NCBI RefSeq assembly: GCF_031195445.1
Contig: NZ_CP133480.1
Location: 3,588,501-3,652,500 of the forward strand
DNA: 64,000 nucleotides
Origin: Acuticoccus sp. MNP-M23
Lineage (GTDB): Bacteria; Pseudomonadota; Alphaproteobacteria; Rhizobiales; Amorphaceae
Direction of reading: 5' to 3'
The notes under the pieces were generated by a model. That model was not told the DNA's origin. It saw only the letters and a program-made list of their open reading frames with translations, and made no database searches. Position numbers and translations under genes: made by a program. Below are positions 11,223-19,643 of this stretch, piece by piece (within the stretch, counting starts at the first letter, position 1; each line of letters starts with the position of its first letter).

Positions 11223-12466
11223 CACCACCGGCCCTGGGCGCTGCTGCACCCGTGCCGCGGTCCTACCGCGCAACCTTTCAGGCCGCGCCCGGCCTGCCGC
11301 TGATCATGGCAACGGTTGCCGCGCACATGATGATGTTCGGCATGCTGACGCCGGTGATGGCGATCTATGCCTCCGACTTTGGCGTGGCGGAGTGGGCGAT
11401 CGGGCTGATGATCACCGTCTTTGCCGCAGGGAGGCTGCTCGCCGACATTCCGGCAGGCCATGCCTCACAGCGCTTCGGCTTGTCCACCATGCTGTGGCTG
11501 GGGCCGGCGATAGCGGGATCGGCCTCTCTGCTCGGCGCGTTTGCGGTGAGCTACGAGATGCTGCTGGCCGGCCGCGCGCTGCAGGGCGTCGGCTCCGGCA
11601 TCTACATGACGGCGGCCACCGTCTACTGCGCGTCGGTGGGAGACCGGCATGTGCGCGGGCGGATCATGGCGCTGTTTCAGGGCGCGCTTCTGGCCGGGGC
11701 GGCGATGGGGCCGGTAACGGGCGGGATCGTGGCGGATCTCTTCGGCCTCAGCGGCCCGTTTCTGGCGAGTGCGGCTGTGGGCGGGGTCACCGCAATCCTG
11801 GTCGCCGTCACCATCCATCCGCCGGAGATCGGCAAGAAGGGCGGGCACCACGGACCTTCGGGCAAGCTGTTGGCGCTCTTGCTGATTGCGCCGTTTGCCT
11901 GCGTCCTCCTCATCAACTTCGGCATCTTCATGACGCGGACTGCAGGGCAGTGGCAGATGATCCCGCTTCTGGCCACCGAGCGGTTCGCGATGAGCCCCGG
12001 CGACATCGGGCTGGCGATCACCGTCTCGGCGCTCGCCAATCTGGCGGTGCTCCCCATTGCCGGCACCATAGTCGACACGCTGCCGCGGCCGCTCGTGATC
12101 GTCCTGTCGACGCTCGCTGCGGCAGCTTCGGTTGCGGTGATCGCGCTGTCGGGCTCGGAACTGGCGTTCTGGCTGGCGATGGCGGCGATGGGGGTCTCCA
12201 CCGGTCTCGGCGGCCCTGCCGTGGCCGCTTTTGCCGTGGACGTGGCGCCGGAAGAGATGATCGGGCCCGCCATGGGCGTGATGCGCTTTGCCGGCGACTT
12301 CGGCTACCTGCTCGGCCCGCTATCCCTCGGAGCGCTGGTCGACCTTGCGCTGGTGACCCATGCCGGCGCGCTCCTGGTGAATGCGGTGCTGCTGGCCGTG
12401 TTCGCCGTCGTCTTTTCAATCTTCGTGGCCATCAGGCCCGCCAAACCCGCAGGAGGTTCCTCATGA
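11219..12466 (+). CDS. Major facilitator superfamily transporter
   Basis: A 415-residue protein with about twelve hydrophobic segments and an MFS motif-A-like loop (GRLLADIPAG followed by QRFG) between the second and third segments. The GTG at 11219 overlaps the preceding stop (GTGA). The reading frame is open further upstream inside the permease gene, but that part is not membrane-protein-like. A second transporter in an operon that already has an ABC importer suggests export of a product, or import of a related substrate. The substrate is unknown. Confidence 0.88.
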   Translation: MTPPALGAAAPVPRSYRATFQAAPGLPLIMATVAAHMMMFGMLTPVMAIYASDFGVAEWAIGLMITVFAAGRLLADIPAGHASQRFGLSTMLWLGPAIAGSASLLGAFAVSYEMLLAGRALQGVGSGIYMTAATVYCASVGDRHVRGRIMALFQGALLAGAAMGPVTGGIVADLFGLSGPFLASAAVGGVTAILVAVTIHPPEIGKKGGHHGPSGKLLALLLIAPFACVLLINFGIFMTRTAGQWQMIPLLATERFAMSPGDIGLAITVSALANLAVLPIAGTIVDTLPRPLVIVLSTLAAAASVAVIALSGSELAFWLAMAAMGVSTGLGGPAVAAFAVDVAPEEMIGPAMGVMRFAGDFGYLLGPLSLGALVDLALVTHAGALLVNAVLLAVFAVVFSIFVAIRPAKPAGGSS

Positions 12467-13221
12467 GCGAACGTATCTGGGACAAGTTTCTGACCGAGCG
12501 TGACAAGGAGGTCTTTGCGGCCGCCGGTTATGGTGCGCTGGGGGCCTGGGGTGAGCGCCCCGCGCTTCTCGTCATCGACATTAACTATGCATTTTGCGGC
12601 GAGGAACCCGAACCGATCGTCGAGAGCATCAAGAAGTGGCGCAACTCCTGCGGCGAGGACGCCTGGGAGGCGATGCCGGTGGTGGAGGGCCTGATCGAGA
12701 CCTGCCGCGGCAAGGGGATTCCGGTGATCTACACCACCGGCATCCGCCGCCCGGACAACTGGGATGGCGGCTCTTGGCTGTGGAAGAACAACCGCGGCAA
12801 GGAAGCGCCCAAGGTTGCCACGGACGGCCGCGACGGCAACGCCATTGTGGACGAGATTGCGCCCGGCCCGCGCGATCTGGTGGTGACGAAGCAGAAGCCG
12901 TCGGGCTTTTTCGGCACGCCGCTGCAAAGCTATCTGCAGCTTCTGGGTTGCGACAGCGTGATTGTGGTGGGGACCACCACGTCGGGCTGTGTCCGCGCCA
13001 CGGTGCTGGATGCGTTCTCGCAGAATTTCCGCGTGACGGTGGTGGAGGACGGCTGCTTCGACCGCTCGCAGGCCAGCCACGCCATCAACCTTTGCGACAT
13101 GAACGCCAAGTACGCCAACGTCCTGCCATCGGAGGAGGTGCAGAAATATCTCGCGACGCTGTCGCAGGGGATGTTCGACCTGCCGTCGGGTGCCGGGATG
13201 TCCAAGATGGCGGCGGAATAG
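12463..13221 (+). CDS. Isochorismatase-fold cysteine hydrolase, copy 1 (N-carbamoylsarcosine amidase-like)
   Basis: A 252-residue hydrolase of the isochorismatase-like superfamily. The expected Asp/Lys/Cys triad can be read as Asp39 (LLVIDINYAF), Lys143 (VVTKQKPSGFF) and Cys176 (TTTSGCVRAT), spaced as in N-carbamoylsarcosine amidohydrolase. The cis-peptide-type GTTTSGC segment is intact. The ATG at 12463 has a perfect AGGAGG (12451-12456) and overlaps the MFS gene by 4 bp. It lies 3 bp before a close paralogue. An amide, carbamoyl or imide substrate is inferred from family and operon; the real substrate is unknown. Confidence 0.88.
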   Translation: MSERIWDKFLTERDKEVFAAAGYGALGAWGERPALLVIDINYAFCGEEPEPIVESIKKWRNSCGEDAWEAMPVVEGLIETCRGKGIPVIYTTGIRRPDNWDGGSWLWKNNRGKEAPKVATDGRDGNAIVDEIAPGPRDLVVTKQKPSGFFGTPLQSYLQLLGCDSVIVVGTTTSGCVRATVLDAFSQNFRVTVVEDGCFDRSQASHAINLCDMNAKYANVLPSEEVQKYLATLSQGMFDLPSGAGMSKMAAE

Positions 13222-13224
13222 AAC

Positions 13225-13983
13225 ATGGCGCGCGTTTGGGACGAATTTCTGACGCCGCGGGACCGTGAGGTCTTCGCCAAGAGCGGGTTCGGTGCGCTGG
13301 GCGGGTTTGGCGAGCGGCCGGCGCTGCTGGTGATCGACGTGAACTATGCGTTCTGCGGCGAGGAGCCGGAGCCGATCCTGGAGAGCATCAAGCAATGGCC
13401 CAACTCGTGCGGGGAGGACGCCTACAAGGCGCTTCCCGTGCTCCAGCAGCTGATTGCCGCGTGCCGCACCAAGGGCGTGCCGGTGATCTATACCACCGGC
13501 GTCGTCCGTCCGGACGGCTGGGACATTGCAAGCTGGGGCTGGAAGAACAACCGAACGGACGAATCGGTTTCCAGCGCCGGCGTCAAGCCAACCAACCGGG
13601 ACGGCAATGCGATCATGGACGAGATTGCGCCGGCGCCAGAGGACATTGTGGTTCTGAAGCAGAAGCCTTCGGGCTTCTTCGGCACGCCGCTGCAAAGCTA
13701 TCTGCAGCTTCTGGGCTGCGACAGCGTGCTGGCGACAGGCACCACCACGTCGGGCTGTGTGCGGGCGACGGTGATTGATGCGTTCTCGATGAATTACCGG
13801 GTGGCGGTGGTAGAGGACGGGTGTTTCGACCGTTCGGAGGCCAGCCATGCGATCAACCTATGCGACATGAACGCCAAGTACGCAGACGTTCTGCCAAGCC
13901 CGGACGTGCTCGCCTATATCGACAACCTGCCGGACGGGTTGTTTGCGGCGACCGCGCCCAAGTCTCCGGCCGCCGCCGGATGA
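13225..13983 (+). CDS. Isochorismatase-fold cysteine hydrolase, copy 2 (tandem paralogue)
   Basis: A 252-residue tandem paralogue of the upstream gene, 3 bp downstream of it. The triad is Asp38, Lys145 and Cys178. The segment from the catalytic lysine onward (KQKPSGFFGTPLQSYLQL) is identical in the two proteins and nearly so at DNA level. The regions that line the pocket in this fold, after RPDNWDGG in copy 1 and RPDGWDIA here, differ. The pair may form a hetero-oligomer or use related substrates; the family members are usually oligomeric. Confidence 0.88.
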   Translation: MARVWDEFLTPRDREVFAKSGFGALGGFGERPALLVIDVNYAFCGEEPEPILESIKQWPNSCGEDAYKALPVLQQLIAACRTKGVPVIYTTGVVRPDGWDIASWGWKNNRTDESVSSAGVKPTNRDGNAIMDEIAPAPEDIVVLKQKPSGFFGTPLQSYLQLLGCDSVLATGTTTSGCVRATVIDAFSMNYRVAVVEDGCFDRSEASHAINLCDMNAKYADVLPSPDVLAYIDNLPDGLFAATAPKSPAAAG

Positions 13984-14008
13984 GCCAACAATTGCTGCGG
14001 GGCATGTG

Positions 14009-14536
14009 ATGTCCCGCGTCAATCTTGTGTTTCTGGCGTTGGCGGTCGCTTCGGGGGCCGCCTGCTTCTGGTACGGGGGCGGGGATGCGGTGGTGGCCGC
14101 GCTCGCCGATGGGGGGGAACTCCTCCTGATGATCCTGCCGCAGCTGGGTGCGGGACTGCTGATTGGCGGGCTCGTGCAGCAGCTTGTGAGCCGCGAGCGG
14201 ACGGCGGCACTCCTTGGCGCCCAGTCGGGCTTCAAGGGTCTGATGGTGGCCGCTGGCGCGGGCATGGTCACGCCCGGCGGGCCGTTCACGTCGTTTCCGC
14301 TGGTTTATGCGCTGTGGACGTCGGGCGCCGATGCCGGAGCGCTGATCAGCTACATCGTGGCCTGGGCGCTGATCGGCATCCACCGGCTCCTGATCTGGGA
14401 ACTGCCGTTCATGGGGGCGGAGTTTTCCGCGCTGCGCTTTGCGGTGAGCCTGCCGCTGCCGATCCTTGCCGGGCTTTCGGCGCGCTGGCTGGTGGCCCAC
14501 ACCGCGCTGCGGCTGAAGGAGCCTCCTTCGGCATGA
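14009..14536 (+). CDS. Half-size membrane protein A (possible permease half)
   Basis: A 175-residue polytopic protein with about five hydrophobic segments. A conserved re-entrant-looking motif TPGGPFTSFPLV spans residues 88-99, and IHRLL with ELPFMG follows at about 124-136. The same motifs sit at the same residue numbers in the next gene. The pattern recalls two-repeat permeases of the DUF318/ArsP sort, but this assignment is an inference. The ATG at 14009 is preferred over GTG at 14006. It is in the operon with the isochorismatase-fold genes and overlaps membrane protein B. Confidence 0.72.
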   Translation: MSRVNLVFLALAVASGAACFWYGGGDAVVAALADGGELLLMILPQLGAGLLIGGLVQQLVSRERTAALLGAQSGFKGLMVAAGAGMVTPGGPFTSFPLVYALWTSGADAGALISYIVAWALIGIHRLLIWELPFMGAEFSALRFAVSLPLPILAGLSARWLVAHTALRLKEPPSA

Positions 14537-15054
14537 TCGCAATTTCACTGACCATGTGGGCGTTTGTCTGCCTGCTCGCGATGATCGTCTACCAGCGCAA
14601 GGGCGGGGAGGGCGTGGCGGCGGCCGGTGGCTTTGCGCTCAAGCAGGGCAAGGCGTTGGCGATCCGCTTGCCGCTGGCACTGCTGGTGGCCTCCTTTCTC
14701 AGTCAGGTGGTGCCGACGGCCGCCATCGCGACGATCCTCGGCCGAGACTCCGGTCTGGCGGGGATTGTTCTGGCGTCGCTGCTGGGGGGCATCCTGCCGG
14801 GGGGGCCAATGGCGTCCTTCCCGCTTGCCCTCTTCATCTGGGACGCGGGGGCGGGGACCGGACAGATGGTGGCTCTTCTTGCCGGCTGGTCCGTTTTCGC
14901 AATGCACCGTGTGCTGGCCTACGAGGCGCCCGTGATGGGGTGGCGCTTTGTGGCGCTGCGCATGGCGTCGAGCTTCTTCCTGCCGCCGCTGGCCGGACTA
15001 CTCGCTGCTCTCATCGTTCGAGAGTTTTCCCTGAGCGCAACGCTCGGACATTGA
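14533..15054 (+). CDS. Half-size membrane protein B (paralogous permease half)
   Basis: A 173-residue polytopic protein with about five hydrophobic segments, translationally coupled to protein A (ATGA overlap). It has LPGGPMASFPLA at residues 88-99 and MHRVL with EAPVMG at 124-136, aligning without gaps to protein A over about 50 residues. The two are therefore probably the two inverted or parallel halves of one transporter, encoded separately. The substrate may be the product or substrate of the neighbouring hydrolases. Confidence 0.72.
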   Translation: MIAISLTMWAFVCLLAMIVYQRKGGEGVAAAGGFALKQGKALAIRLPLALLVASFLSQVVPTAAIATILGRDSGLAGIVLASLLGGILPGGPMASFPLALFIWDAGAGTGQMVALLAGWSVFAMHRVLAYEAPVMGWRFVALRMASSFFLPPLAGLLAALIVREFSLSATLGH

Positions 15055-15069
15055 ACCATGGAGACTGCC

Positions 15070-15777
15070 ATGAGTGCCTTTGAAGATCATGCGTGGAAAG
15101 ACATCGCACCCGACGATCTGTTGCAGATCTATGCGCCCTACGAGCGGGAGACGTTCATCGGTCCTGCCCCTGCGCTCCTGTGCATCGACCTGTACAACAT
15201 CGTCTACAAGGGCGGGGCAAAGCCGCCGGTTGAGATCCAGGACGAGTTTCCGAACACCTGCGGGATGTATGCGCACGCGGCCATCGAGCCGACGCTGACA
15301 CTGATTGCGGCGGCACGCCGGGCCGGATTGCCGGTGTTCTGGTGCACGCAGGACCGGCGCCCGATGAACCGGCCGATGGGGGTCGGCTCCACCAAGCGGA
15401 AGAATGCCGGCTTCAAGGACGAGGATTTCGGCATCTACGAGGCGTTCGAGCCGCAGCCCGAGGACGTGATGATCACCAAGCAGCGGGCCAGCATCTTTCA
15501 GGGCACACCGATTGTGTCGCACCTCAACTTCCTGGGGGTGAAGAGCCTGATTGTGTGTGGCGAGAGCACCAGCGGCTGCGTGCGCGCCAGTTGCGTCGAC
15601 GCCTACTCCAACGGCTTCCACGTCACCCTTGCCGAAGAGGCGACGTTCGACCGGCACGAGTTGATCCACAAGGTGAACCTCTTCGACCTTCACCACAAAT
15701 ACGTCGACGTGATGCACGTCCCGGAAATTGTCGACGTGCTGGACGGCGGAACACAGCAGGCCGCAGCAGCGGAATAA
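15070..15777 (+). CDS. Isochorismatase-fold cysteine hydrolase, copy 3 (divergent)
   Basis: A third isochorismatase-fold enzyme (235 residues), clearly more distant than copies 1 and 2. Triad residues are Asp40 (LLCIDLYNIV), Lys137 (MITKQRASIF) and Cys170 (ESTSGCVRAS). The ATG at 15070 is chosen because GGAG (15061-15064) precedes it; an in-frame ATG at 15058 is an alternative. It closes the operon. A different step or a different amide is likely, given the altered pocket. Confidence 0.86.
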   Translation: MSAFEDHAWKDIAPDDLLQIYAPYERETFIGPAPALLCIDLYNIVYKGGAKPPVEIQDEFPNTCGMYAHAAIEPTLTLIAAARRAGLPVFWCTQDRRPMNRPMGVGSTKRKNAGFKDEDFGIYEAFEPQPEDVMITKQRASIFQGTPIVSHLNFLGVKSLIVCGESTSGCVRASCVDAYSNGFHVTLAEEATFDRHELIHKVNLFDLHHKYVDVMHVPEIVDVLDGGTQQAAAAE

Positions 15778-15837
15778 TTCAGCCTGCCGCCCGAACCGTT
15801 GCCGTGAAGGGGGCGCGATCTGCCTCCATCCGGGGTG

Positions 15838-15921
15838 TGGTACGGGCGGCGGGACTCGAACCCGCACGGCTTCCGCCTCCGGATTTTAAGTCCGGTATGT
15901 CTACCATTCCATCACGCCCGC
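15838..15921 (-). tRNA. tRNA-Leu (anticodon TAA)
   Basis: On the minus strand the acceptor GCGGGCG (5') pairs with CGCCCGT (3'), closing with one G-U pair, followed by A and an encoded CCA at 15838-15840. The anticodon arm is CCGGA-CTTAAAA-TCCGG with anticodon TAA. A long variable arm and 84-nt length fit a class II leucine tRNA, and the T arm has GGTTCGAGTCC. Its 3' end faces the isochorismatase operon. Confidence 0.95.
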
Positions 15922-16070
15922 CGGGCCTTTCGGGCACCGTTGGCGTTTGGTAGCGCGCGCGGGGCCTGGCGGCAATCGTGCATGGGCCGGGCGCAACACG
16001 CTGGGCGTCCGGCACTTTCAATGAACGCTCCAGTCGCATATCAACCGATGAAACGGGAGTGTTGTTCAGC

Positions 16071-17846
16071 ATGTGCGGAATTTGCGGCGAGATACGGTTC
16101 GACGATCAGACAGCTTCTGTGCCGGCGGTCGCGAAGATGGCGGACGCGATGGCGCCCCGCGGGCCCGACGGGGCTGGCATTCTGGCGCGCGACCGGGTCG
16201 CGTTCGGTCACCGCCGCCTGACCATCATCGACCTTTCGGTGCGATCCTCACAGCCGATGACAGACCCTGACCTTGGCCTGTCCATCGTCTTCAACGGCTG
16301 CATCTACAACTACCCGCAGTTGCGCAAGATGCTGCAAGAGAAGGGCTATCGGTTCTTCTCGTCGGGCGATACCGAGGTGATCCTGAAGGCATATCATGCC
16401 TTCGGCCCCGACTGCGTGAAGCACTTCCACGGCATGTTTGCCTTTGTCATCCACGAGCGGGACACGGGCCGTGTCGTGATGGCGCGCGACCGTTTCGGCA
16501 TCAAGCCGCTTTATATTGCAGAGGCCGGCAAACGGCTGCGCTTTGCCTCATCGTTGCAGGCGTTGCTGGCGGCGGGCGACGTGGATACCTCGATCGATCC
16601 GGTCGCGCTCAACCATTATATGAGCTTTCACGCCGTGGTGCCGCCGCCCCGCACGATCGTCAACGGCATCCGCAAGCTGCCGCCGGCAACCGTGCGCGTA
16701 ATCGACCAGGATGGCAGCAGCCGCGAAGAGATCTACTGGGACATCGACTACGCGCGCACGGCCGATGACGAGAAGACCTCCGCCGACGAATGGCGCGACC
16801 GGGTGCTGGAAGCACTGCGCATTGCGGTGGACCGGCGCATGGTGGCTGACGTTCCGGTGGGCGTGCTGCTTTCCGGCGGTGTGGATTCCTCGGTGATTGT
16901 CGCGCTTCTGGCGCAGGCCGGGCAGAAGGATCTGAAAACCTTCTCCATCGGGTTTGAAGATGCCCATGGGGAAGTGGGCAACGAGTACCAATATTCCGAC
17001 CTGATTGCCGATCACTTCAAGACGGACCATCACAAGATCTTCATTCCGTCATCCGAGATGATTGAATCGATGCCTGCGACGGTGGCGGCGATGCCGGAGC
17101 CGATGGTGTCCTACGACAATGTCGGCTTCTTTCTGCTGTCACGCGAGGTGGCCAAGCAGATCAAGGTCGTCCAGTCGGGGCAGGGGGCGGACGAGGTCTT
17201 TGGCGGCTATCACTGGTATCCGCCGATGGCGTCTGCAAACGATCCGCTGGCAGCCTACTCGGGCGCCTTCTTCGACCGCCCGCACACGCGGATGCTCGAA
17301 GAGGTGGCGCCGGCCTACCAGGCCGATCACGACGCGGCGCGGGCTTTTGTGGAAGCGCACTTTGCCAAGGCCGGGGCGGATGATCCCGTGGACAAGGCGC
17401 TGCGCCTCGACAGCACGGTGATGCTGGTGGATGACCCGGTGAAGCGCGTGGATGCGATGACCATGGCGTGGGGGCTTGAGGCGCGCGTGCCGTTCCTGGA
17501 CCATGAGCTTTGCGAGCTGGCGGCGCGAATTCCACCCCGGCACAAGCTTGCACAGGGCGGGAAGGGCGTGCTGAAGGATGTGGCGCGGCTTCTGGTGCCG
17601 AACGAGGTGATCGACCGCAAGAAGGGCTACTTCCCGGTTCCGGCGCTAAAGTATATTTCGGGGCCGGTTCTGGATATGGTTCAGGATGTGCTGGGATCCG
17701 AGGCGGCAAGGTCGCGCGGGCTGTTCCAGCAGGGCTATCTCGACAAGCTGTTTGCCGATCCGCCGGCACACATCACACCGCTTCGCGGATCGGAACTTTG
17801 GCAAGTTGCGTTGCTTGAGATGTGGCTGCAGACGCACGAAGTCTGA
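16071..17846 (+). CDS. asnO: N-acetylglutaminylglutamine amidotransferase (asparagine synthase-like)
   Basis: The final enzyme of NAGGN osmolyte synthesis, amidating the C-terminus of N-acetylglutaminylglutamine. The 591-residue protein begins MCGICGE, placing the class-II glutaminase nucleophile Cys2 right after the initiator Met, which fixes the start at 16071. The C-terminal asparagine-synthase ATP-pyrophosphatase domain shows as VLLSGGVDSSVIVALL. Length and the next two genes match the NAGGN cluster of Sinorhizobium and Pseudomonas rather than a true AsnB. Osmotic induction is known for the family; no promoter is evident here. Confidence 0.92.
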   Translation: MCGICGEIRFDDQTASVPAVAKMADAMAPRGPDGAGILARDRVAFGHRRLTIIDLSVRSSQPMTDPDLGLSIVFNGCIYNYPQLRKMLQEKGYRFFSSGDTEVILKAYHAFGPDCVKHFHGMFAFVIHERDTGRVVMARDRFGIKPLYIAEAGKRLRFASSLQALLAAGDVDTSIDPVALNHYMSFHAVVPPPRTIVNGIRKLPPATVRVIDQDGSSREEIYWDIDYARTADDEKTSADEWRDRVLEALRIAVDRRMVADVPVGVLLSGGVDSSVIVALLAQAGQKDLKTFSIGFEDAHGEVGNEYQYSDLIADHFKTDHHKIFIPSSEMIESMPATVAAMPEPMVSYDNVGFFLLSREVAKQIKVVQSGQGADEVFGGYHWYPPMASANDPLAAYSGAFFDRPHTRMLEEVAPAYQADHDAARAFVEAHFAKAGADDPVDKALRLDSTVMLVDDPVKRVDAMTMAWGLEARVPFLDHELCELAARIPPRHKLAQGGKGVLKDVARLLVPNEVIDRKKGYFPVPALKYISGPVLDMVQDVLGSEAARSRGLFQQGYLDKLFADPPAHITPLRGSELWQVALLEMWLQTHEV

Positions 17847-17855
17847 GGGGCACCG

Positions 17856-19643
17856 ATGAACAAGAGTTCACATGCGCTTGCCGACAGGCTTCGGCGCAAC
17901 AGGGAGCGATCCTGGGCGATGGAGAATCCTGGCGCCGGCACGGGCGCGACCAACGTGGGGCTGGACTGCGGCTGGGGTACGCTGCATTTCGCCAACACCT
18001 ATCCGAGCCCCGAGGCGCTTGCAGAAGCGATGCGCCGCGAGGGGCCCGGCCGCCGGGACATCGCTTTTTATGTGTCCGAGCCGCATGTGATGCTGTCTGC
18101 AGCGCCGCTGGAGATGTTTCTCGACCCCAGCCATGCGTTCCGGCTGGACCTGTCGACGTACACCCCCGCGCGAAAGGCCCGTCAGGGCTTTACGGTGCGC
18201 CGGCTGACCAACCTTGAAGATGCCGAGGCGCTGAACAAGATCTACGCTTCGCGCGGGATGGTGCCCGTGCGGCCGGACTTTTTCTGGCGCAAGCGTGACT
18301 CTAGGGCGTTCACGTATCTTGTGGCCGAGGATGACAAAACGGGGACGATCATCGGTACCGTCACGGGCATCGACCATGCGCGCGCCTTCGGCGATCCGCA
18401 CCACGGCAGCTCGTTGTGGTGTCTCGCCGTGGATCCGCAAACGCGCCACTCCGGTGTGGGTGAAGCGCTGGTGCGCCGCCTTGCCGAGGTGCTGATGGCG
18501 CGCGGCGTGGCATCGCTCGACCTTTCGGTCCTGCACGACAACGACCTTGCGATCCAGCTCTACGAGAAGCTCGGCTTCCGGCGTGAGCAGATCTATACGC
18601 TGAAGCGCAAGAACCCCATCAACGAACGGCTTTTCGCCGGCCCGGTGGTGGAAACCGATCTCAACCCGTACGCCCTCATCATCGTGAACGAGGCGCGGCG
18701 ACGCGGCATCGACATCGAGCTGATCGACGCGGCCAACGGTTATTTCAGGCTGACTTACGGCGGCCGCTCCATCCGCTGCCGGGAATCGCTCTCCGAGCTG
18801 ACCAGCGCCGTCGCCATGTCGATCTGCGACGACAAGGCGGTCTCGCGCAATGTGGTCGACGCGGCGGGTGTGGCGGTGCCCGATGAGGTCGAAGCGGCGA
18901 ACGCCGACGATATCCGCGCCATGCTGGAACGCCACAGCCAGGTGGTGGTGAAGCCGGCGCGCGGCGAGCAGGGGCGCGGCATTTCGGTCGGGCTGACGGC
19001 CGAGGACGATCTGGACGCCGCCTTCCGCCATGCCCGCGAGGTATGCGAGCGTGTGCTGGTGGAAGAGTTCGTCGAAGGGGACGACCTGCGCCTGGTGGTG
19101 ATTGACCACCGGCTGGTGGCAGCAGCGGTGCGCAAGGCTGCGCGCGTCTATGGCGACGGCAAGTCGACCGCGCGCGAGCTGATCGAGAAGCAGAGCCGCC
19201 GCCGGGCTTCGGCAACGGGGGGCGAATCCTCCATTCCCATGGACGGGGAGACCGAGCGATGCCTGCGCGCCGAGGGCCTCACCTATGACAGTGTCGTGGA
19301 GGATGGCCGCGAGGTGCCGGTGCGCCGCACCGCGAACCTTCACACCGGCGGCACGATCCACGATGTGACCGACCATGTGCATCCAACGCTGGTCGAAGCA
19401 GCGGTGCGCGTTTCGCGATCCATTGATATTCCTGTGGTCGGCGTCGATTTGATGGTGCCTTCCCATCGCACCGGCGCGTACCATTTCATTGAGGCAAACG
19501 AGCGTCCGGGGCTTGCCAACCACGAGCCGCAACCGACGGCGGAACGCTTCATCGACCTTCTTTTCCCGCTTTCCGTGCCGCATGCTGCGCGGCAGGCAGC
19601 CCGCAAGAAACCCAACGATTCCGAGGCCCCGTGTCCCGCCTGA
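17856..19643 (+). CDS. ngg: N-acetylglutaminylglutamine synthetase (GNAT plus ATP-grasp fusion)
   Basis: A 595-residue bifunctional enzyme expected to acetylate glutamine and ligate a second glutamine. A GNAT acetyltransferase domain occupies roughly residues 105-225 (SLWCLAVDPQTRHSGVGEALV is the acetyl-CoA loop region). A RimK/cyanophycin-type ATP-grasp domain covers about 300-590 (VVVKPARGEQGRGIS, VLVEEFVEGDDLRLVV, HFIEANERPGL). It begins 9 bp after the amidotransferase stop and overlaps the peptidase gene by 13 bp, so the three form one operon. Confidence 0.93.
   Translation: MNKSSHALADRLRRNRERSWAMENPGAGTGATNVGLDCGWGTLHFANTYPSPEALAEAMRREGPGRRDIAFYVSEPHVMLSAAPLEMFLDPSHAFRLDLSTYTPARKARQGFTVRRLTNLEDAEALNKIYASRGMVPVRPDFFWRKRDSRAFTYLVAEDDKTGTIIGTVTGIDHARAFGDPHHGSSLWCLAVDPQTRHSGVGEALVRRLAEVLMARGVASLDLSVLHDNDLAIQLYEKLGFRREQIYTLKRKNPINERLFAGPVVETDLNPYALIIVNEARRRGIDIELIDAANGYFRLTYGGRSIRCRESLSELTSAVAMSICDDKAVSRNVVDAAGVAVPDEVEAANADDIRAMLERHSQVVVKPARGEQGRGISVGLTAEDDLDAAFRHAREVCERVLVEEFVEGDDLRLVVIDHRLVAAAVRKAARVYGDGKSTARELIEKQSRRRASATGGESSIPMDGETERCLRAEGLTYDSVVEDGREVPVRRTANLHTGGTIHDVTDHVHPTLVEAAVRVSRSIDIPVVGVDLMVPSHRTGAYHFIEANERPGLANHEPQPTAERFIDLLFPLSVPHAARQAARKKPNDSEAPCPA

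Noticed and set aside
15838-15921. tRNA-Leu as a proven island attachment site
   Set aside because: I could not see a second copy of its 3' end near the other island border and there is no integrase.
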